The notes under the pieces are model-generated. The model was given only the letters and a program-made list of their open reading frames with translations, was not told where the DNA came from and made no database searches. This document shows positions 27,233 through 36,231 of a stretch of DNA of 64,000 nt, in pieces (positions within the stretch are counted from its first letter, which is position 1; the number at the start of each line of letters is the position of its first letter). The DNA is from Gemmatimonadota bacterium. Lineage in GTDB: Bacteria > Latescibacterota > UBA2968 > UBA8231. The stretch lies in assembly GCA_018660835.1 (NCBI GenBank), contig JABJJN010000074.1, forward strand, positions 124,001 to 188,000. The letters are read 5' to 3'. A program made the position numbers and the translations under genes.

Positions 27233-28438
27233 TCAGCCCTGCTCAGGTGGGAAGGCGTCGAGACTGACGCCACTTGGGGAGGGGCCCGTCGGCCGCCAAC
27301 GTAGTTGATCGTATGAACGATAATTCACATTGAGCCACGGCGTCTCAAGGCGTATGTGCCCCTGGTGGCGCGATGTCAGCGCCGCTTCGAGGACGCCGGA
27401 AGTCAGCAGCGTCCGCTCCACCGGATATTGGGGCTGACCGGTAACGAACATCTCTTCCACATTGAGGCCGAGATAACTGAAGTGCGCATAGGCACCTGGA
27501 ATCCCCCCGTGCCCCTGGCATTTGAACCAGGTCGCCTGCGTGTCTCGGTTCGCATCGCGCGACGCATAGGCGAGTTCGGTGAGATAGCCGTTGAGCATCA
27601 CCACAGCACCGCGGAATCCGTCCTGGTATTCCAACAAAAAGAGTGCCGGATTATCACAGTGTTCCTCCATCGCCCCCGCTTGTCGACCCGTCTCGTCCAC
27701 CGTTGCACAGGCAGCCTCGGCCAGCTCACGCCACCAGCTGCCTTCCGCCTGACCATGAGCCCATGCTTGCTCGCCCTCCAGACAGGTGACGGCGACGATA
27801 CCCGTCTCACCACCTGCACGCCTCTCGGCCATGCACTGCAGGACCTCCAGCGTGTGGAAACCATAGATATCCAAACCGGAGAACCCCACGGCGACGGCCT
27901 CTTTCAGGGGTGTATCGAGGTCATGTTCCAGATAGGGATCGCGCCAACATACGGGCAGAGACGAACCGGCCATGAAGGGCGCCTGCAGCTCTTCGGCCCG
28001 TTCCGTCATCCAGCAGGCATCCTCCCAACGCCATGACAAGTGTTTGTCATTGTAGATGGGCACGCCTCTACCGGAAGTGGCCATGACACCGGCGATCTGC
28101 TCCATGAAATACCGTCGCGGATACAGGTGTTGTTCTTTCTCATTCCAGGCATAGTCGCCGTGTTCACCAATCAGCAACACACCGTCGACGGCCAATTCCT
28201 TCCCACCCAGGGTCAGCGCCCCCACGATACTCTGATAGATCGGCACATTGAAGCGCTCGGAAAGTTCGCGGCTCATGTCATCGTCGAAGGTCTGATCGAT
28301 ATAGAATGAGGCGATCTCCACGCGCGGTTCGTGCAAAGCGTCGTCCGTCGGAAATCCCTGCAGGTATTTGCCGACAAGCACGTCAGCATGAGAACCCGGT
28401 CGATACACGGTGATGATGGCAGCAATTTTTTTGGTCAT
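27233..28438 (-). CDS. Uncharacterised protein, possibly Gfo/Idh-like Rossmann fold
   Basis: 401 residues, not confidently recognised. It opens with AAIITVYRPGSHADVLVGKYL and contains DGVLLIGEHGDYAWNEKEQ, APFMAGSSLPVCWRDP and a C-terminal TPWLNVNYRSYDQLRW. The N-terminal part reads like a Rossmann alpha/beta fold (hydrophobic strand, then a helix, with a species-like VDGVLLIGEHG strand in place of the usual EKP region), so a divergent oxidoreductase is possible. It overlaps the upstream UxuA-like gene by 4 bases (ATGA), so both act in the same process. No signal peptide. Confidence 0.65.
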   Translation of the reverse strand: MTKKIAAIITVYRPGSHADVLVGKYLQGFPTDDALHEPRVEIASFYIDQTFDDDMSRELSERFNVPIYQSIVGALTLGGKELAVDGVLLIGEHGDYAWNEKEQHLYPRRYFMEQIAGVMATSGRGVPIYNDKHLSWRWEDACWMTERAEELQAPFMAGSSLPVCWRDPYLEHDLDTPLKEAVAVGFSGLDIYGFHTLEVLQCMAERRAGGETGIVAVTCLEGEQAWAHGQAEGSWWRELAEAACATVDETGRQAGAMEEHCDNPALFLLEYQDGFRGAVVMLNGYLTELAYASRDANRDTQATWFKCQGHGGIPGAYAHFSYLGLNVEEMFVTGQPQYPVERTLLTSGVLEAALTSRHQGHIRLETPWLNVNYRSYDQLRWRPTGPSPSGVSLDAFPPEQG

Positions 28439-29397
28439 CGAGAGGCTGCCTCCGCAGCCAGCAGCGCTTTGAGATATCCAATGGAGTACGACAATCCCTG
28501 ATGGACGCCGTCGCCATCACCTTCCACGGCAGGGATGTGATCGGGGTTGATGCAGCCAGAGAACCCGACGCGGTGCAGCTCCTGCAGAACCTTGAACATG
28601 TTGATATCGCCATCATCCAACAGCGTTTCTTCAAAGGCGCCCGCCGTCGCCAGCGAACCACGGACATTGCGCATGTGCAGCGTGAAAATGCGCCCCTTGC
28701 GACCGTAGTTGTGGATCTCATCCATGATCAGCGCGCTGCCACCCGCCTCAGCACGGGTACCGCAGCAGTAGAGATAGCCCACCTGACTGGAAGGGAAGGC
28801 GTCGATGATGCGGTGGTAGCCTAGGGCGCCAAAGGGTGTGTCCGTATGGGGAGAGTCGGAGGGATGCATGGCCAGGCGAATGTCCTGCTCCTCCGCGATC
28901 GGGACGAGTTTGCCGTAGACCTGTAGAAATCGCTCCCACCAGGCGTCCAGTTCATCCTGCGTAGGTGTCGGCACCGGCTCCTTCACGAGGCCCATCGACT
29001 CGCCACGCGAGCGATAGCCGCCCCTGTGAACGGCACGGTAGCGGACGGCCTGACCGGGAAAGGTGTCACCGGAAAAACGTTGGCGGGCAATCGGCACCCC
29101 TGCGGCGGCAAAGGCTTCCAGCGCGCGACAGCTGTTGTCAATGGCCGCCTCGGCACCGGCATCACCCTCCATGAAAGACTGCGGGACGTCTGGCAGCGTG
29201 ACCCGATTGATATCAAGGCCGAAGTCACGAATCCGTCGCCGGATCGCCTTGACCTGCTCAACATCTGGATACCCTTGCTCTTTCACGCCAGGCCAGAAAT
29301 CACCCCGGCCAAAGTCGATGCAATCGGCGCCCAATTGCGTTACAAGTCGCAGATATTCGTCAGAGAGGTCGCCGTGCCACACAGAGATGCGTATCAT
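28435..29397 (-). CDS. Mannonate dehydratase (UxuA)-like TIM-barrel protein
   Basis: About 320 residues beginning MIRISVWHGDLSDEYL. RLAMHPSDSPH, TLHMRNVRG and the C-terminal NPDHIP with neighbouring Asp/Glu are landmarks of the mannonate dehydratase family (D-mannonate to 2-keto-3-deoxygluconate). UxuA itself is ~390 residues, so this is a shorter relative and its substrate may differ. I use ATG 29397; a GTG 33 bases upstream is possible. It overlaps the next gene by 4 bases. Divergent from the C45 peptidase gene, with ~100 bases between. Confidence 0.78.
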   Translation of the reverse strand: MIRISVWHGDLSDEYLRLVTQLGADCIDFGRGDFWPGVKEQGYPDVEQVKAIRRRIRDFGLDINRVTLPDVPQSFMEGDAGAEAAIDNSCRALEAFAAAGVPIARQRFSGDTFPGQAVRYRAVHRGGYRSRGESMGLVKEPVPTPTQDELDAWWERFLQVYGKLVPIAEEQDIRLAMHPSDSPHTDTPFGALGYHRIIDAFPSSQVGYLYCCGTRAEAGGSALIMDEIHNYGRKGRIFTLHMRNVRGSLATAGAFEETLLDDGDINMFKVLQELHRVGFSGCINPDHIPAVEGDGDGVHQGLSYSIGYLKALLAAEAASR

Positions 29398-29499
29398 CGG
29401 TGCCGTTCGTCCTTTGGTTTCGAGGTCCACTTGAACCGGGACCCATGGCGGCGAACATAGCCGTCCACTAGAGCATGAACAAGATCGGATTGTGATCAG

Positions 29500-30618
29500 A
29501 TGCGCCTGATCGAGTGCAGAGGCACGCCACGGCAGATTGGTGAAAGCACGGGCGAAGCGCTACGCGACGAGATTTCCCAGAACATTGCCTTCCTCACTGA
29601 CACCTCGCGTCAGGCACTGAACATTCGGCTGCCGCTCTTTCTTGCCACACTGCAACGGCGGTTGCCAGCGGTTCTGGAGGAGATGCGCGCCACAGCTCGC
29701 GCCGCGAATGTCAGTGAGACCGACCTGTTGGCACTAAATCTGCCTCTGGTTCCCGGCAGCCTGGATCGAGTCTTCGCAGAGCCGTCCGACCTGCCATCTA
29801 TCGACGGCTGCACCAATTTCGTGTTTCGCAGTGGCCCCGATGGTCCGATCTGGGGCAAGAACAATGATGGTTGTGAGCCACATCGCGCCGCCGTCGCCAG
29901 ATGGGTGCGTCCTGCTGAAGGCATTCCCCAGGTCACATTTACCTTCGCCGGCATGGTCGCCACCACAGATGGAATGAACGCTGAGGGTGTCGCTGTGGGT
30001 CATTCATCGGTGGGTAGTGTATTTCAACAATCCGATCGCTGGGTGCCGATCCGGTTGCAGGCGTACGAGGTGATGTCTCGCGCCCGTACAACGGCCGAAT
30101 TTGTGCGCGGCATGGCCGAACAGCCCTTGCGCGGTAAGGGCTACAGCATTGTATGCGTAGACCGCCTCGGCGATGCAGTGTCGATCGATGCAGCCTGTCC
30201 GGTGCTCATGGTTTCCGAGCAAGTCGAGGGCGCCGCCGGGCTGCATTGCGTCAATTGCTATCAGCATGAAGCAGTCGCACATGCCGATCGCCGTACGCCG
30301 GAAGGTAAGATCGATGCGCACAAACGTTGGCACCTTCTCGACCGAGCGTTGAATGCTGGCGAGGGACCCAAGCCGTCAATCGATGTCAGCGGCGGTTGGC
30401 CAGAGGGCATGACACCTCCTCGACCAGGCCCCAGTGGCTACGACTTGTCCTTTGCCGAACAGCTGTTGCACACGCACGGAGAGATTCCCCTCTGTCGTCA
30501 TGGGGCGCCTCTGGACTATCATACCGAGTATTCGATGATCGCCTTGCCAGCGTCTGGCAGAGTGCGTTTTTGTGGGATTCATCCATGCAAGCAGCAATAC
30601 ACGCAGATCAATCTTTAG
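29500..30618 (+). CDS. C45-family Ntn hydrolase (acyl-coenzyme A:6-APA acyltransferase-like)
   Basis: 372 residues. The nucleophile is probably Cys104 in IDGCTNFVFR, the site where C45 precursors self-cleave to expose an N-terminal Cys. WGKNNDGCEP and VAVGHSSVGS follow as in the family. C45 enzymes hydrolyse or transfer acyl groups on linear amides, peptides or lactones; the substrate here is unknown. No signal peptide. It is 35 bases upstream of the REC-HDOD gene and on the same strand. Confidence 0.83.
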   Translation: MRLIECRGTPRQIGESTGEALRDEISQNIAFLTDTSRQALNIRLPLFLATLQRRLPAVLEEMRATARAANVSETDLLALNLPLVPGSLDRVFAEPSDLPSIDGCTNFVFRSGPDGPIWGKNNDGCEPHRAAVARWVRPAEGIPQVTFTFAGMVATTDGMNAEGVAVGHSSVGSVFQQSDRWVPIRLQAYEVMSRARTTAEFVRGMAEQPLRGKGYSIVCVDRLGDAVSIDAACPVLMVSEQVEGAAGLHCVNCYQHEAVAHADRRTPEGKIDAHKRWHLLDRALNAGEGPKPSIDVSGGWPEGMTPPRPGPSGYDLSFAEQLLHTHGEIPLCRHGAPLDYHTEYSMIALPASGRVRFCGIHPCKQQYTQINL

Positions 30619-30653
30619 ATGGACGTGATGGGAAGAAAAGCAGGTAGGGTCAG

Positions 30654-32597
30654 ATGATTCTGTTGCTGGTGGAAGATCAGCCAAGTATGCGCAAGGTCGT
30701 GGCCAGTATGCTCGCTAAAATGGGCTTCACCGATGTCGTGCAGGCGTCAGATGGTGAAGAGGCCCTGGAGGCTCTGCGCATGCGCCATGTCGACCTGGTA
30801 CTCACAGATTGGATCATGCCAAATCTGGACGGTGGTGACTTGATCCGTCAGATCCGCGACACACCCAGCTATGAAGATCTGCCCGTCGTCGTCTTCAGCG
30901 CCCTCTCTGAGCCTGAGAACGTACGCGCCGCACAAGACGCGGGCTGCGATGCCTTTCTGTCCAAGCCATTTTCTCGAGAGCAACTGCAGCAGAAAATGGG
31001 CGAGGCCCTGGCGCGGCGCACGACGAGCCAGATTCAGCAGATCATTCTGCAGGCTGATCCTGTGCGCTCATCCGATGAGCATCCATTGGTGGTGATTGGC
31101 GTCAAAGAGATCACTGCCGTCCAGCTGGCACGCAAGGATCAACGCGGACATTTACGCTACCTGGGGTCTATGTGCTCCGCCGTCATGGCCATCAATGGTG
31201 GCAGCGACACAACCCTGGCTGGCTACACGCTGGATTCCGACGGCAATATGATCGCCAAACGCGTTAGGGGTCTGACACAGCGAGTGCGCGCAACGATGCT
31301 CTCAAACCGCCTGCCTACGGCTGTCACGACGGCTCGTCTGCTGAGCATCAATCGGCCCTCCGCTCTGACAATTTTCCTGATCATAGACGAGGTGTACGGG
31401 GTCGAGCCGGCGATGCGCCGCAATCTGGAACGGATGGGCGTCGTCATTCTTGAACAGCACCGACTCGACGCAGAAACCTTGATCAAGCTGCTACGCGAAC
31501 ACGGTGTTGACTCCTCCGAGGTCAGTTCGGTCCTCCCAACGCCGGAAGAATTGCAGCAGCGTCTGGATGAGGATGTGAAAGCCACAGGCGAGTTGCCCGT
31601 CCTCGCTCACGTATTTCAGAAGATCACACTCCTCGATCGCGATCCCGACAGCAACATGCAGGACTGGGTCGATGTGATCAAGACGGACCCCTTGTCGAGT
31701 GCGCAAGTCATCAAGCGCTCCCGGTCTCCCGCCTTCGGTTTCCAGGGAGAGGTCAATGATGTGGATCGAGCTGTTGTTCTGCTGGGCAAGAATGAGGTCA
31801 AGCAGATCGTGATTTCCGGCGCCGTGAAACGATCCATGGAGCGCGTCACAGAAAAGGGTTTCTCCATCGACGACTACTGGATTCACTCCGTCGCCGTCGC
31901 CGTCGCCGTCACAGCTCAGCTGCTGAGTTTTCCTCTCGAGGAATCGGCGTGGAAACCGGGTGACAAGAAGACCTACGAAGACATGGCTCTGGAAGAGGAC
32001 GAGTTGCATGCTCTTACAGAAGCAGGTCTGTGGCAGCGATTCGAACTGCGCGACGATGACGACGCATTCGTTGGCGGCATCATGCACGACGTAGGCAAGG
32101 TCGTGCTCGCGCACTCCTATCCTGGACTCTTCCCATCCGTCATCGAGGAGATGGAGAAGATTCAGTGGCAAAAACCGATGTCAGCGATCGAAACTGACTT
32201 CACCGGTGGGTCCGATCACACCGTCGTCGGCAGTACACTGGCTAGTGAATGGGATCTTGGGCAGTCGACGACGGCCTGTATCATGCAGCATCATGCGCCA
32301 CATCCCAATAGTGCTCTGGCACGACTGATCGCCGTCGCCAACTTCGTCGCCTCGGCGCTCTATCCCTTCCCGGCGCAGGCGAAGTATCCGCATGTAAAGA
32401 TTCTGGGTGATCTCAATCATGCACGGAAACAGGGTGACGAGGAGGCCCATGCTGATATGCCCGAGGGGATGAGCATTTTTCTCTCTGATGCCATTTCTGA
32501 TGAACTCAAGACCAGTCGTGGCGAACTGATGGATCTGGCCAGCAGGATTACCACGGCGATCCACCGCCAGGTGCAGGGCATTCAGAACAGCGTATGA
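30654..32597 (+). CDS. Response regulator with unknown middle region and HDOD domain
   Basis: 647 residues. Receiver 1-120 with Asp52 (LVLTDWIMPN) and Lys104 (SKPFSREQ). Residues ~135-295 contain an unrecognised region (VIGVKEITAVQLARKDQRG..., LIIDEVYGVEPAMRRNLERMG). The HDOD domain starts about residue 310 (LPVLAHVFQKITLLDRDP, KTDPLSSAQVIKRSRSP) and extends through GGIMHDVGKVVLAHSYP (~480), an HD-like pair that HDOD proteins often lose. HDOD proteins act in regulation of cell signalling and stress. A GCC-GTC microrepeat at ~31889-31915 encodes VAVAVAV. It overlaps the thioesterase gene by 4 bases (ATGA). Confidence 0.88.
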   Translation: MILLLVEDQPSMRKVVASMLAKMGFTDVVQASDGEEALEALRMRHVDLVLTDWIMPNLDGGDLIRQIRDTPSYEDLPVVVFSALSEPENVRAAQDAGCDAFLSKPFSREQLQQKMGEALARRTTSQIQQIILQADPVRSSDEHPLVVIGVKEITAVQLARKDQRGHLRYLGSMCSAVMAINGGSDTTLAGYTLDSDGNMIAKRVRGLTQRVRATMLSNRLPTAVTTARLLSINRPSALTIFLIIDEVYGVEPAMRRNLERMGVVILEQHRLDAETLIKLLREHGVDSSEVSSVLPTPEELQQRLDEDVKATGELPVLAHVFQKITLLDRDPDSNMQDWVDVIKTDPLSSAQVIKRSRSPAFGFQGEVNDVDRAVVLLGKNEVKQIVISGAVKRSMERVTEKGFSIDDYWIHSVAVAVAVTAQLLSFPLEESAWKPGDKKTYEDMALEEDELHALTEAGLWQRFELRDDDDAFVGGIMHDVGKVVLAHSYPGLFPSVIEEMEKIQWQKPMSAIETDFTGGSDHTVVGSTLASEWDLGQSTTACIMQHHAPHPNSALARLIAVANFVASALYPFPAQAKYPHVKILGDLNHARKQGDEEAHADMPEGMSIFLSDAISDELKTSRGELMDLASRITTAIHRQVQGIQNSV

Positions 32598-33028
32598 GCG
32601 AACCGATGACGTATCATGTGGGCCCACTCGACGTGCGCGACTACGAGTGTGACTTGCAAGGCGTCGTCAATAACGCCGTGTATCTGAATTATCTCGAGCA
32701 CGCGCGGCATCAATGCTTGCTGGATCTGGGCCTGGACTTCGCTGCACTACACGACAGTGGCTGTGATCTGGTCGTGACCCGTGCCGAGGTGGACTATCGC
32801 CAGTCACTCAAGTCAGGCGACCAGTTCTTTGTGCGTACACATGTGCGCCGTGCCAGCAAGATTCGCTTCGCTTTTGATCAGATCATTCTGCGCGCAGCGG
32901 ACGAGCAGGTGATGGTAGAAGCCCTCATCATCGGCACAGGAATTGTGCAGACCGACAACGGGCGTCGACCGGGCCTGCCGCAGCTGCTGCAAGACAAGCT
33001 CGATCAGTTTAATACCGCGGCTGAGTGA
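32594..33028 (+). CDS. 4HBT-fold acyl-CoA thioesterase (YbgC-like)
   Basis: 144 residues, the usual hot-dog-fold size. The signature VRDYECDLQGVVNNAVYLNYLEHAR (given here in parts: catalytic Asp in ECDLQG, VNNAVYLNY, EHAR) fits YbgC/4-hydroxybenzoyl-CoA thioesterases, followed by the sheet strand IRFAFDQII. Hydrolyses an acyl-CoA; chain specificity unknown. ATG overlaps the TGA of the HDOD gene, and its own stop overlaps the next start, so the three are one tight operon. Confidence 0.88.
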   Translation: MSEPMTYHVGPLDVRDYECDLQGVVNNAVYLNYLEHARHQCLLDLGLDFAALHDSGCDLVVTRAEVDYRQSLKSGDQFFVRTHVRRASKIRFAFDQIILRAADEQVMVEALIIGTGIVQTDNGRRPGLPQLLQDKLDQFNTAAE

Positions 33029-33621
33029 TGCAGTTGCAGGACACCCTCATTGTCTGGCGACGGACGGGCAAAGAGCATGGAGAGAGTTCAGGATTTCAGC
33101 TGAATCCACCGGACGTCGTCGAGGCCAGTTTGCAAACGAAGGTCGCCATCGCTCGCAACGTCCCTGCTGACACGTGGTCGTGGTGGCAGGCGAGCGACGA
33201 ACTGTTGATCGAAAAGAATCGCCCTGAGGTGGATTGGCCACGAGCCGAGGAAGTCCTCTACTACCACCTGCCCCAGCAGCACTGCCTCATCGTCGAGAAT
33301 GCCTACAATCGTCGCCTGGGCCGCGAGTGGAGCTGGTATGTCCATCTCGGCGAGCACGAATGGCGACCTGACCTGAATGCCTGGGTCTTCACCGATCTAT
33401 TCGCCGATGTCCTCATCCACCAGGATTGCAGGCAGCACACCGTCGTCGACCTCGACGATCTTGCACAGGCGGTTCAGCTGCAGATCATTTCCACCGAGCA
33501 AGCCACCGCGACCCTGCGGCACACGCAGGCCCTCATCGATTCGGTGACTGCGGGCGAGTTTCCACCGGAGCAGATCCGTCCGTGGCGTGGCCACCTGCAG
33601 GAACACGGTCTGATCGGCTAA
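33028..33621 (+). CDS. DUF402 domain protein (FomD-like nucleotide phosphatase fold)
   Basis: About 197 residues. EWSWYVHLGEHEWRPDLNAWVFTD and VVDLDDLAQAVQLQIIS (in parts) match the DUF402 pattern of W-Y-hxLG followed by DxxLDh. The acidic cluster W.FTDLFADV would bind metal. Members include FomD, which hydrolyses nucleotide esters, and Ntdp-type nucleoside di/triphosphatases. The ATG overlaps the preceding TGA (TGATG); a GTG three bases earlier is also possible. Its place after a response regulator and a thioesterase gives no clear function. Confidence 0.78.
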   Translation: MQLQDTLIVWRRTGKEHGESSGFQLNPPDVVEASLQTKVAIARNVPADTWSWWQASDELLIEKNRPEVDWPRAEEVLYYHLPQQHCLIVENAYNRRLGREWSWYVHLGEHEWRPDLNAWVFTDLFADVLIHQDCRQHTVVDLDDLAQAVQLQIISTEQATATLRHTQALIDSVTAGEFPPEQIRPWRGHLQEHGLIG

Positions 33622-33632
33622 GGAGTCCGAAT

Positions 33633-33651
33633 GACTGGAAGCCGGCCAGTC
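33633..33651. terminator. Hairpin between convergent genes, possible bidirectional terminator
   Basis: GACTGG (33633-33638) pairs with CCAGTC (33646-33651), with partial outer pairing TCC/GGA. It lies in the 56-base gap between the DUF402 gene and the convergent PhyH gene. There is no T tract, so the call is weak. Confidence 0.35.
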
Positions 33652-33677
33652 GGATGGATAGACCGTTGGATCGCAGG

Positions 33678-35285
33678 TCAGACGAAGCCGACGATACTTC
33701 TCGCTTCATTCAAGGCAGCTATCGTGTTCAGTTCTCGCAACATAGGCGACTCTTCACTCCAATCGATACAACCCCAGAAGAGGCGTTGCTGATAGGCAGC
33801 GGCGCCCTTGATGGCAGCTGCACGCACATACGTCACGAGCCAATAATTGCGTGCACGATTCACGATGCGCAGTCGACTCGGTGTCGTCGGTGCATCATGC
33901 TCGAGCGGCTGCAGTGGTTGATCTGCTACGGCAACGTCCGCGGGTTGGACGAACCACGGCTGCGACGAGTCTTCATGCTTCTGTGTCAGGTCGACGACGA
34001 GGGTGCATGTCGAATCGCCCACATGAGCGGCGATCGTTACATCATCAATACTCGCTTGATCTGCGCTACACAACGCCACAGATGCCGTTTCCCAGGCCTC
34101 GGCCTGGGACCATTCATCACCCCAGCGACAGCGCAGATGATCTGGCCGCTCCGATGTGACTTCGAACAGGGCACGTCCGGCGGCGACCTTACTCGGATAG
34201 TTGGCGTAGACGAACCACGGCGTCGACACGGACGTATCCGCTATCTCGGTGACGACTTGCCATCTATACATGTCCGTAGAGCAGAGCAATTTCGTGAGGC
34301 CACCACTGCCGGTGACTGCGAGCATGACGTCCAGGTCATATTGATGCAGATGCATCGACGTGATGGGCTGGTCACTGGTCAGCACCTGTTCGCCTTCTGA
34401 CCAGGTCAGTCCCGTGTCACTCGTCCAATGGCGAAGGCGCGTTGGTTCATCGCAGGAGACGGCCAACAGGTGCAGGCAGCCACCCTGATGGAGGATGGCA
34501 TAGGCACCGAGACGGAACCCGAGATCCAACCCTTCTTCCAGAGCCGTCGACGTGGCCACCGCCGATTCAACCGGTGGCGACAGAGAGAAACGCTGCGCCA
34601 GATAACGCGCCGAGTTCACCTTCTCGATCGTCGTCATGTGGTCGAAGGGTTTGGCGCCGGGCACAATGCGCTGTTCAGGGTACCAGCGACTGAGCAGGGC
34701 GTGACGAGTGCTTGGATCCGCAAGATTGTCTGAGCCCGTATGTCCCGCCAGATGGTGGAAGAGCAGTACGTCACCGGGCTCTGCCAGGAAGGGCTGACCC
34801 GCGCCGGAATTCTCTACAATGGCCGCAGCGCCTTTGATACAGTGACAGCTGCCATTGAGAAGCTCGCGGTAGCGCCGATAGGAGCCGGGGAAAACGACAA
34901 AGGCGCCTCCCCGCGGTCTTACACGGGTCAGGAAGATGAATGCCCCTACAGCCCAGCCATTGGGCATCGTCGTGGGGTAGCTGTCATCCACATGGGCGAC
35001 CGGTGCCGTCCACTCCCTGTCGGGTTGGTAGGGCCGCGGCATATCGCTGCCACCGCGGCGACGAGCCAGGGTATAGGTAGGTGCGCCGAACAATTCTGCG
35101 ATCCCGTCCAACATCTTATCCGTTGTGCATGCTGTAACCACATCGGCCCCAATCCCCCGATCGTCAGGACCGGCCTCCAGGTACGCCACGGCAGCTTCGA
35201 TCGTGTCTGCGGGCACGACCTCGCGCAACACGACGTAGCCGTGCTCGATAAAGTGCTCGTGATCGGCGGCGGACAGGGTCGGCAT
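33678..35285 (-). CDS. Phytanoyl-CoA dioxygenase-like enzyme fused to a C-terminal beta-propeller-like domain
   Basis: About 535 residues from ATG 35285. Residues 1-230 are a PhyH-type Fe(II)/2-oxoglutarate oxygenase: iron ligands His98 and Asp100 (VAHVDDSY), distal His182 (LAGHTGSDN), and Arg194/200 for 2-oxoglutarate. Residues ~270-535 contain repeats such as LHLLAVSCDEP, HWTSDTGLTWSEG and CSTDMYRWQVV that look like BNR/glycosidase propeller blades. The fusion suggests hydroxylation of a sugar-like compound. The start ATG overlaps the TGA of the upstream PhyH gene (TGATG), so the two oxygenases are co-translated. I rejected a start 150 bases upstream because its leader is inside the neighbouring gene. 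Confidence 0.83.
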   Translation of the reverse strand: MPTLSAADHEHFIEHGYVVLREVVPADTIEAAVAYLEAGPDDRGIGADVVTACTTDKMLDGIAELFGAPTYTLARRRGGSDMPRPYQPDREWTAPVAHVDDSYPTTMPNGWAVGAFIFLTRVRPRGGAFVVFPGSYRRYRELLNGSCHCIKGAAAIVENSGAGQPFLAEPGDVLLFHHLAGHTGSDNLADPSTRHALLSRWYPEQRIVPGAKPFDHMTTIEKVNSARYLAQRFSLSPPVESAVATSTALEEGLDLGFRLGAYAILHQGGCLHLLAVSCDEPTRLRHWTSDTGLTWSEGEQVLTSDQPITSMHLHQYDLDVMLAVTGSGGLTKLLCSTDMYRWQVVTEIADTSVSTPWFVYANYPSKVAAGRALFEVTSERPDHLRCRWGDEWSQAEAWETASVALCSADQASIDDVTIAAHVGDSTCTLVVDLTQKHEDSSQPWFVQPADVAVADQPLQPLEHDAPTTPSRLRIVNRARNYWLVTYVRAAAIKGAAAYQQRLFWGCIDWSEESPMLRELNTIAALNEARSIVGFV

Positions 35286-36034
35286 CAGGTGTGATCTCGA
35301 TTGCGCAACGCATCGGCATTGCGCAACGCATCTGGCGCATAGATATGCAGATCCCCCGGTTGCCGCATCCCGAGCAACTGCAGTCGCTGTTCGTCGGCAG
35401 TCACCAGGGCTTGCCAGGGAATCGCCTGCTGCCACTCATAACGCTTCAACCACCAATGACCATAGTAGAGGTAGATCCCGCGTCGCAGACCGGCGCTGTG
35501 ATTGATTCCGCCTGAATGCCAGATGGCGCTGTTGATGAATGCTGCATCACCCGGTTCGGCAAGAATCGCCACCTCGCCCGCCAATGGTTGATTTCGCTCG
35601 TCCTCGGTTGGCGGTTGTTGCCAGCCCCGATGCGAACCGGGCAGCACGTGCGTCGGGCCCTTCTCGTGGCTCATCTGGTCGAGATAGACAATGGTGTTGA
35701 TCGACAGTGGGTAGTCTCCGGGGAAGCTGAAGTCCCGATGCCAGGAACGCGGTGGGCCCTCCTGGTGCGGTTCCTGTCGCAATAGATCGTATTGTAGCAG
35801 CTGAATCTGCGAACCGAAAATGGCACGGTGGTTCTCCAGAATCGGCGGGTGTTCGAACAATTCGATGAAGGCTTGGTGCTTGAGCAACTTGTGCTGATTT
35901 CGCGGTGCCGCCTCGGTTTCCCACACATGTTCGAAGCTGTCCTGAATACGCTGCAGGTGCTCACCCTGCAGGACCCCCTTGACCAGGACATAACCATGCT
36001 CGTCAAAGTGCGACCAATCCTTGTCGTCGATCAT
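35285..36034 (-). CDS. Phytanoyl-CoA dioxygenase (PhyH) family protein, canonical HxD
   Basis: About 249 residues from ATG 36034, chosen because GGAG lies 9 bases upstream; a GTG 24 bases earlier is less likely. Iron ligands His99 and Asp101 (SWHRDFSFP), distal His173 (AIWHSGG) and Arg184 for 2-oxoglutarate are present. LPGSHRGWQQP is the family landmark between them. Such enzymes hydroxylate small organics with O2 and 2-oxoglutarate. The C-terminus carries an 18-base in-frame duplication (ADALRNADALRN). Divergent from the SDR gene by ~200 bases. Confidence 0.87.
   Translation of the reverse strand: MIDDKDWSHFDEHGYVLVKGVLQGEHLQRIQDSFEHVWETEAAPRNQHKLLKHQAFIELFEHPPILENHRAIFGSQIQLLQYDLLRQEPHQEGPPRSWHRDFSFPGDYPLSINTIVYLDQMSHEKGPTHVLPGSHRGWQQPPTEDERNQPLAGEVAILAEPGDAAFINSAIWHSGGINHSAGLRRGIYLYYGHWWLKRYEWQQAIPWQALVTADEQRLQLLGMRQPGDLHIYAPDALRNADALRNRDHT
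35300..35332. repeat. In-frame direct repeat at the 3' end of a PhyH gene
   Basis: The 15-base word ATTGCGCAACGCATC occurs at 35300-35314 and 35318-35332, separated by 3 bases. It duplicates codons for DALRN near the C-terminus of the PhyH protein without breaking the frame. Confidence 0.85.
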
Positions 36035-36153
36035 TCCTATTCTCTCCGAGCTCTGCACTCAGTCTGCCAGCAGCGGGAAGAAAGCACGTGAGGTCAGAGT
36101 CGACAATCGTCAGCTGCGATTGCTGTGGCCGGTCGCGCTCAACTGCTCGGCAT

Positions 36154-36159
36154 TATACT
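36154..36159 (+). promoter_or_regulatory. Possible -10 element upstream of the SDR gene
   Basis: TATACT within CATTATACTG matches five of six -10 consensus bases, 72 bases ahead of the SDR start, in a ~200-base divergent gap. No convincing -35 lies at 16-18 bases, so only the -10 is proposed. Confidence 0.25.
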
Positions 36160-36231
36160 GTATCCGCTGAAATCTGAAAGACAAGTCAACGTCCACCCGT
36201 ACCACGTAAGCGTCCTGTGAAAGAGAATCCC

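Noticed and set aside
35285-35435. 150-base N-terminal extension of the PhyH/propeller fusion
   Set aside because: The added 50 residues lie inside the upstream PhyH gene, are Cys/Ala-rich and unlike the family, and the internal ATG has the TGATG overlap.
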